Part shown: one piece after another, positions 59,301 through 64,000 of the stretch
Layout of the letters: each line of letters begins with the position of its first letter
How positions within the stretch are numbered: position 1 is the stretch's first letter
Position numbers and translations under genes: made by a program
Source of the DNA: Anarhynchus alexandrinus
Lineage: Eukaryota; Chordata; Aves; Charadriiformes; Charadriidae
Reading direction: 5' to 3'
DNA length: 64,000 bases
Assembly: GCA_008711295.1 (NCBI GenBank)
Contig: VUYV01000004.1
Location: forward strand, 7,926,601 to 7,990,600
Notes under the pieces: generated by a model
The model's database searches: none
Seen by the model: only the letters and a program-made list of their open reading frames with translations
Told to the model about the DNA's origin: nothing

Positions 59301-61755
59301 TAGCCAGTGCCTTAATCAGGCTCTTAGAATCTATTCTGCAGTTGTAGCTGTTAGACAAGATGCAGTCACTGTTTGGTACAGGCTAGCGTCAAGATGAATT
59401 GAGGGTACGTTTCGCTGTTATATGTATCTTAAGTCCTCTGCCCATTTCCCTGCTTTTAAATAGTTCCCTGTGTTGAAGTAGTTTTCATTCAATAGCAGAG
59501 GGGAAGACTAGTATCGTAGAGGAAAAAATGAAAGTCTCACTAAGCAAAAGCTCACCAAATGGAAAAATAAACACATGGAAAGGACAGTGTTTGGGTGTTG
59601 TAGCCTAGAGGGTGACACAGCCACAGGCCATCCTGTGAGTTTAAGGTCATGCGCTTTTAAAGGGAACCACATGTTACTATTCAACATTGGCTGTGATTTC
59701 CTCTGCAGTGGAGGGGCTCCTTTGTGTGTTGAATTTGCTGTGTTTCATAATTTGCTTCTCTGGGTGTTTTGTGGTGATCGAATAGTCAAATGTTTTGCAT
59801 GAGCATAACTTTTAAAATTTGTTTTTAGGTGTGAATGAGTCTCCTTTTATGACATGGGGTGAAATCGAAAGCACCCCTTTGCGTCTAGAAGGGTCAGAAA
59901 CGCCATATGTGGACAGAACACCTGGACCAGCCTTCAAGGTATTTCATGTCAGGAGTCAGCATGTCATTCTTTTGAGGGGGGGGAAGGACTAATAAGGGAA
60001 AGGCAAGTGAGTAACTGATAGATTAATATTGTTGTGGGACTGTGACACATCTCTGGGCTGTGTTCCCAGTCCTTGAGCCTAATAATCTAGGTTCTGCTTG
60101 GAGGGTGGAGGTGGACGTGGCTCCACATGAAAGCTGCTTGGTGGAGATACCTGAGGTGGAGCACACAGTGTTGGCAGGAGAGTGAGACTCAGTATTTGAT
60201 GAGGGCCCAAGCAGAGGGACTTTAAGAGGAAGCTGAAGAGGTGCCTGATTTCTTGATTTCTCTGATCTTAATATCTGAATGGGTAGAAATTGTAGGATTT
60301 CCCTCTGTCTTGATCTCCTGGCTGTCACAGCCTGAGGCTGGTGTATCACTTCAGAGCAGAAAAGGTGCTCTGGCTTTGCTAATAGCACCTGACCCTGCGT
60401 GCCACCTGTCTCCCACTGGTGTCATTGAATGTGAGCTGTCTGAGACTCTTACTTTAAGAAAGGTGTAATTTGCTCTCTGAGCCTCTGTTTTGTCAGGCTG
60501 CAAAGCCCTTGACTGGTTCTCCTGCTGTTTAGCAATGTCTGTGTTTGCCTGAGCTGGCTGGCTACAGGCCAGGCTAGGCAAGACACAGGTGACATTGTTT
60601 GTCTAGAAGAGACAGCAGGAGGAAATGCCAGAGATAATGGCTGCTTCCTTCACTGAACTGGTTTTACCATTTTTGTTACTTGCTAAGGTAAGGCAAGTCT
60701 CTCTGTGTCCTCTCCGGCTTTTACATAGGAGCAGAGAGGTGTGGGATGACCCCACTTCTCCCCGGTTTAGATCCCTGTCGGCTGGAATCCAACTGTGAAG
60801 GTGCTTTGACTCATTTATGCAGCACTCGTATGAGTGCCTTGACGAGTGAACTGTGTGATGCATTTATAGATCCTGGAGCCTGGGCGCCGTGAGAGGTTAG
60901 GACTCAAGATGGCCAATGAAGTGGCAGCTAAAAACCGAGCAAAGAAGCAGGAGGCCCTTCGAAAAGTGACAGAAAACTTGGCCAGGTGAGACTTCTGTTC
61001 TGATAGGAGAACTGGGGGTGGGTATTTTCTGATGAGTTTTAAATCAACATATGTAGAAAGAGGGGAATGATAAGAGTACTGGAAGCGGGAAGAGGTACAG
61101 TCAAACTAAAAGTTTCTGGAAACTGGTGACTGTCCCTGATACTCTGTCTTGTCAGCATTACTGTTCTGCCCTACAGCCAGCCAGCAATGCATCTGGATCG
61201 GTGTCTTGCCTCATTGCAGAGGGGAGACATGATTAAGGCTTGCTTGGCTGGGTGACAGGAAGGACAGAACAGGCTTGAAGGAAGAGGCAGACAGTGCCAC
61301 TCAGGTTTGGGAGGGATGTAGGAGGTTTCTCTGTCACTTGTCTTTCTAGAGAGAGCCTGCAGGTCTAGGGGGGAAATGGACACCGAGGTTGCCTGTGGAA
61401 GCATTGATGCTCTTCCTGATAAATGGCAGATTTTTACTGTAAAATCTTTTAAAACTGTTTATTCTATTCCAGCCTCACTCCAAAAGGACTAAGCCCAGCA
61501 ATGTCACCAGCTTTGCAAAGACTAGTAAACAGGACTGCAAGTAAATATACCGACAAAGCCCTGCGAGCCAGCTATACTCCCTCCCCTGCCCACACAGGAA
61601 CTCCTGGTTACAAGACCCCGGCAAATGGGCCTCATACACCCACAAGCACCCCACAATCTAGGACAGTATCTCAGACGCCAGTATCTCAGGATACTACATC
61701 AATCACAGACAATTTACTGCAGCTTCCGAAGAGAAGGAAGGCATCTGAGTTCTGA
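52884..61755 (+). CDS. ESS2: ESS2 (DGCR14) splicing factor homologue
   Basis: Nuclear protein of the DGCR14/Es2 family, found in spliceosomal C complexes and also linked to transcriptional co-regulation. Ten exons: 52884-53036, 53401-53569, 54551-54634, 55218-55384, 57304-57421, 58083-58216, 58358-58460, 59829-59938, 60870-60985, 61473-61755. Phases agree and give 478 codons (human 476). Recognised segments: KRAKKILDEEAYIE in exon 1, IIQRDFFPDVEKL in exon 2, TSEDNASFEQIMEVAKEKEK in exon 4, VPDEEDVFKKPREVVHRNTR in exon 6, GKVGPDGKELIPQESP in exon 7, SETPYVDRTPGPAFK in exon 8, LEPGRRERLGLKMANE in exon 9, and the Ser/Thr-Pro-rich tail ending ITDNLLQLPKRRKASEF in exon 10. The N-terminal 30 residues are Ala-rich from GC-rich sequence. 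It converges with the TSSK gene. Confidence 0.97.
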
Positions 61756-62800
61756 ATATTCCAGTCACCAGCAAGGCGATAGTGAACTGGCTGTGCTCAG
61801 CTGTCTGCCAGCTGGATGTTGTGAGCCATCGGTTGTAAGGGGTGTCTAGATACAGCTGCCAGAATGGAAGCCAGCAGTTACAAGATCTGGGACCAGCACT
61901 ACTCTAGACTATATAGCTAAAATAGCCTGTGATATGCTTTTTGGAAGCAGAGTATCTCCTGCTGTGGTATAACTCCCCTTTGAACTGCATAGGTGGGATA
62001 CACAGGGCTGCTGAAGCAAAAGGATCCTTTCTGCAGTGGCAGAGAAGATTCTGGACTTTTGGAAAACGGCGATAATTTTTTAAAGATATATTTCTCTTTT
62101 TAAGATGGCCATGCCTTTAAATAAGTTTCTGTACAGATATGTCTATTTATAAAATGTGGTAAGCCTTCCTAAAATGTTGAACTGGACTTTCTTCCAGCTT
62201 GTCAAACTTCTTTGGTTTTGTGCTTTGCAGAAGAGGGGATAAAACCATGTATATACTGAGACATGACCCAGAACTTTAGAAGGCTTCTCTTTAATTTAAG
62301 TGGAGTTTAAACTGATGCTCTTGAACGTACAGGCGGCCTGTCAAGAGAGGTGGTACATTATGAAAACAGTATGCGTACAGTTTCAGACATCAGTTCACAC
62401 TTCCTAATAACCTGCCGTCTTACTGAATCTAGAAGGTGGTTGATGCACAGGTGAATTCTGCAGCCGGTGTAGTCGGGAGCTTGAGAAACATAAGCATAAG
62501 AGCTGTTAAATGTCAGCAGCACTGAAAGAAACTTTCCAATGTGTTTTGACAGTAACTTCTTGACCCCGCAAACCATATCAGAGACAGGTCTTTTGAGAAT
62601 AGTAGTGTTAAGCTGTTCATTCACCTCAGCAGATGTACTGTGTCTTCTGTTGCTGTACTTCGTAAAGCGAAAGACGAGGGCTATTTCTGAAAGGGTACAG
62701 AGAAGCTGAAAACCACCAGTTCTCCATCCTTAAAAGGCTCCCTTTTCTTTCTCTTCCCCTTCCCTTTCTGCAGAATGGGATTTGGCTCGTAGCTTGTGCT
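61756..62800 (+). other. ESS2 3' UTR / ESS2-TSSK convergent interval
   Basis: About 1 kb between the ESS2 stop and the TSSK stop on the other strand. I see no canonical AATAAA on the plus strand; AAATAAG near 62120 is a weak variant. The ESS2 transcript end is therefore unresolved and may overlap TSSK antisense. Confidence 0.45.
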
Positions 62801-62806
62801 CAGACT

Positions 62807-62812
62807 TTTATT
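62807..62812 (-). terminator. Poly(A) signal overlapping the TSSK stop codon
   Basis: On the minus strand the last codons read CAC GAA TAA AAG, so AATAAA is formed by the last two bases of the Glu codon, the TAA stop and the next base. It is the only canonical hexamer I see close to the gene end. Confidence 0.55.
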
Positions 62813-63701
62813 CGTGCGGATTTTGGGAATGCTCACCCTCTTCTGCAGCTGGCAGAGGGGACGGGATTGTGGATTTTGGAGTCTGCAACCATGAGTGTTT
62901 CAAAACTTCATCTATGCACAACCTCTGAGACACGTTGGGCTGGAGCAAGTGGTAAATGAGGTCCTTGCACTCTACAGTCAGGTGTTTTGAGTTGGGGAAG
63001 GGAATTCTGTGTTGTTTCTGAATACAGATCATGTTCCTGACATTGGAATCATCGAATGGCATTAACGCGTAGACCATTGTATACAGGATGACACCCAGAC
63101 TCCATATGTCAGAAATCCTGGGGTCGCAAGGAATGCCCTGCAGCACTTCAGGGGCTGCATATGCAGCAGACCCGCAGAAGGTTTTGCTGAGAATAGTTCT
63201 TCCATTTTCATCCCGAGACAAGGATTTGGAAAAGCCAAAGTCTGACAGCTTGATGTTGAGGTCTTCATCGAGAAGGATGTTCTCGCATTTCAGGTCCCTG
63301 TGAGCGAAGTCCGAGTCGTGGCAGTGCTTGATGGCAGAAGCCAACTGGTGAAACTTGCTGCGAGCGATGTCCTCTTTCATAGCTCCTGTGATCTTGATGT
63401 AGTCCAGGAGGTCTCCCTTTTCCCCCAGCTCCATCACGATGTACACTTTCCCAGCTGATGTCTCAAAAATCTCATAGGTTTTGATGATTGAGGGGTGGTG
63501 CAAACGTTTCAAAGCCTCTATTTCCCTGGGGAGAAATCTTTCCAGGAAGTCCTGAGGAGTTTTCTTCTTGTCAATTATCTTGATGGCCACATTGCATTTC
63601 AGCCGGTCGCAGTAGGCAGATTTCACTTTGCCATAAGAGCCTTCTCCTAGCGTCTTGCTCAGGCTGTAGCCTTTCTTTCCAAGCACCACAGCATCATCCA
63701 T
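62808..63701 (-). CDS. Testis-specific serine/threonine kinase, TSSK1/2 type, intronless
   Basis: Single-exon protein kinase of 297 codons, starting [12 protein letters not shown] as TSSK1 and TSSK2 do. Catalytic features are all present: Gly loop GEGSYGKV (19-26), Lys41 in [12 protein letters not shown] with Asp136, DFG at 154-156, activation-loop Thr174 in [14 protein letters not shown], and the APE motif at 183-185. It should act in spermatids, phosphorylating proteins of the forming sperm. The kinase domain ends around HSWLQ near residue 270, and only about 25 residues follow, while human TSSK2 has a tail of about 85 residues (358 total). Position next to ESS2, on the opposite strand, matches human TSSK2. 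The intronless structure is typical of the family. I leave the symbol open between TSSK1 and TSSK2. Confidence 0.93.
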   Translation of the reverse strand: MDDAVVLGKKGYSLSKTLGEGSYGKVKSAYCDRLKCNVAIKIIDKKKTPQDFLERFLPREIEALKRLHHPSIIKTYEIFETSAGKVYIVMELGEKGDLLDYIKITGAMKEDIARSKFHQLASAIKHCHDSDFAHRDLKCENILLDEDLNIKLSDFGFSKSLSRDENGRTILSKTFCGSAAYAAPEVLQGIPCDPRISDIWSLGVILYTMVYALMPFDDSNVRNMICIQKQHRIPFPNSKHLTVECKDLIYHLLQPNVSQRLCIDEVLKHSWLQTPKSTIPSPLPAAEEGEHSQNPHE

Positions 63702-63841
63702 GGTGGCAGAGCTGGGGGGAGCGGCATGAGTGAGGGCTGGTGTGCATCATGCGTGGTGGCAGGTGACGTGCCCACGCACCATGGTGGCTGCGCTGGTACT
63801 GGTGCGGTGGGCGGGTGGGCACCCTGGCACTGGCTGCTGTG

Positions 63842-63849
63842 TGATGTCA
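63842..63849. promoter_or_regulatory. CRE-like site TGATGTCA upstream of TSSK (proximal)
   Basis: TGATGTCA, one base from the consensus CRE, lies about 140 bases upstream of the minus-strand start codon at 63701. In mammals many spermatid genes are driven by CREM at such sites; function here is inferred. Confidence 0.45.
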
Positions 63850-63913
63850 CAGGCAGCTGCCCCTGTGTAGGGCACTTGGAAGGATCTTTCGGTCTTGCCG
63901 TAAAGCTACGAGA

Positions 63914-63921
63914 TGATGTCA
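63914..63921. promoter_or_regulatory. CRE-like site TGATGTCA upstream of TSSK (distal)
   Basis: A second identical TGATGTCA 72 bases beyond the first, about 213 bases upstream of the TSSK start codon. Same direction on the plus strand as the first copy. Confidence 0.45.
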
Positions 63922-64000
63922 TCCAGGGCAAAACATCAAGTGGCTGAGAGACATTGGTTTTGCTCTGATTCTTCATAAAATTATATTTAGTTTTGCTAAC

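Overview
The window is vertebrate nuclear DNA, almost certainly from a bird. It has introns with GT-AG junctions, CpG islands at promoters, CR1 LINE 3' ends, very GC-rich short introns, and a gene order (SLC25A1, GSC2, ESS2/DGCR14, TSSK) that matches the human 22q11.2 DiGeorge interval, which lies on chromosome 15 in chicken. The orientation is inverted relative to human. Nothing bacterial, viral or CRISPR-like is present.

Layout. 1-13.7 kb: no coding exon that I can support; a CpG island with an internal 77-base gap lies at about 2.45-3.3 kb. 13.7-17.6 kb (+): SLC25A1, the mitochondrial citrate carrier, exons 2-9 and 3' UTR; exon 1 was not found. 18.1-21.0 kb (+): a complete five-exon secreted protein of the SBSPON type (somatomedin B plus thrombospondin type 1 domain). 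22.5-23.3 kb (-): an exon encoding a Myb/SANT-like DNA-binding domain, with a frame problem downstream. 23.85-38.1 kb (-): a THADA-family gene. I traced 31 exons with consistent phases, giving 1,879 codons, from the start at 38105 to the stop at 24254.

31.46-45.43 kb carries a near-identical direct duplication of 6,892 bp on both sides of a 186-base N gap. It repeats the first 15 exons and the promoter of the THADA-like gene. The geometry is that of two overlapping contigs that were not merged (two haplotypes), so the copy at 38.5-45.2 kb is probably an assembly artefact. 45.4-49.3 kb is intergenic, with a 16-bp minisatellite and a CR1 3' end. 49.5-52.3 kb (+): GSC2, a goosecoid-type homeobox gene with three exons. 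52.8-61.8 kb (+): ESS2/DGCR14, ten exons and 478 codons, driven from a CpG island with a perfect CRE. 62.8-63.7 kb (-): an intronless testis-specific serine kinase (TSSK1/2 type), convergent with ESS2; its AATAAA signal overlaps its own stop codon.

The genes do not form one pathway: citrate export, a matrix protein, tRNA-methylation cofactor, a homeodomain repressor, a splicing factor and a sperm kinase. What links them is conserved synteny, with three genes (SBSPON-like, Myb/SANT-like and THADA-like) sitting between SLC25A1 and GSC2 where the human interval has none. I saw no wholly new biological system. The strongest points are the THADA-family gene in this synteny block, the probable false duplication, and several compact regulatory arrangements.
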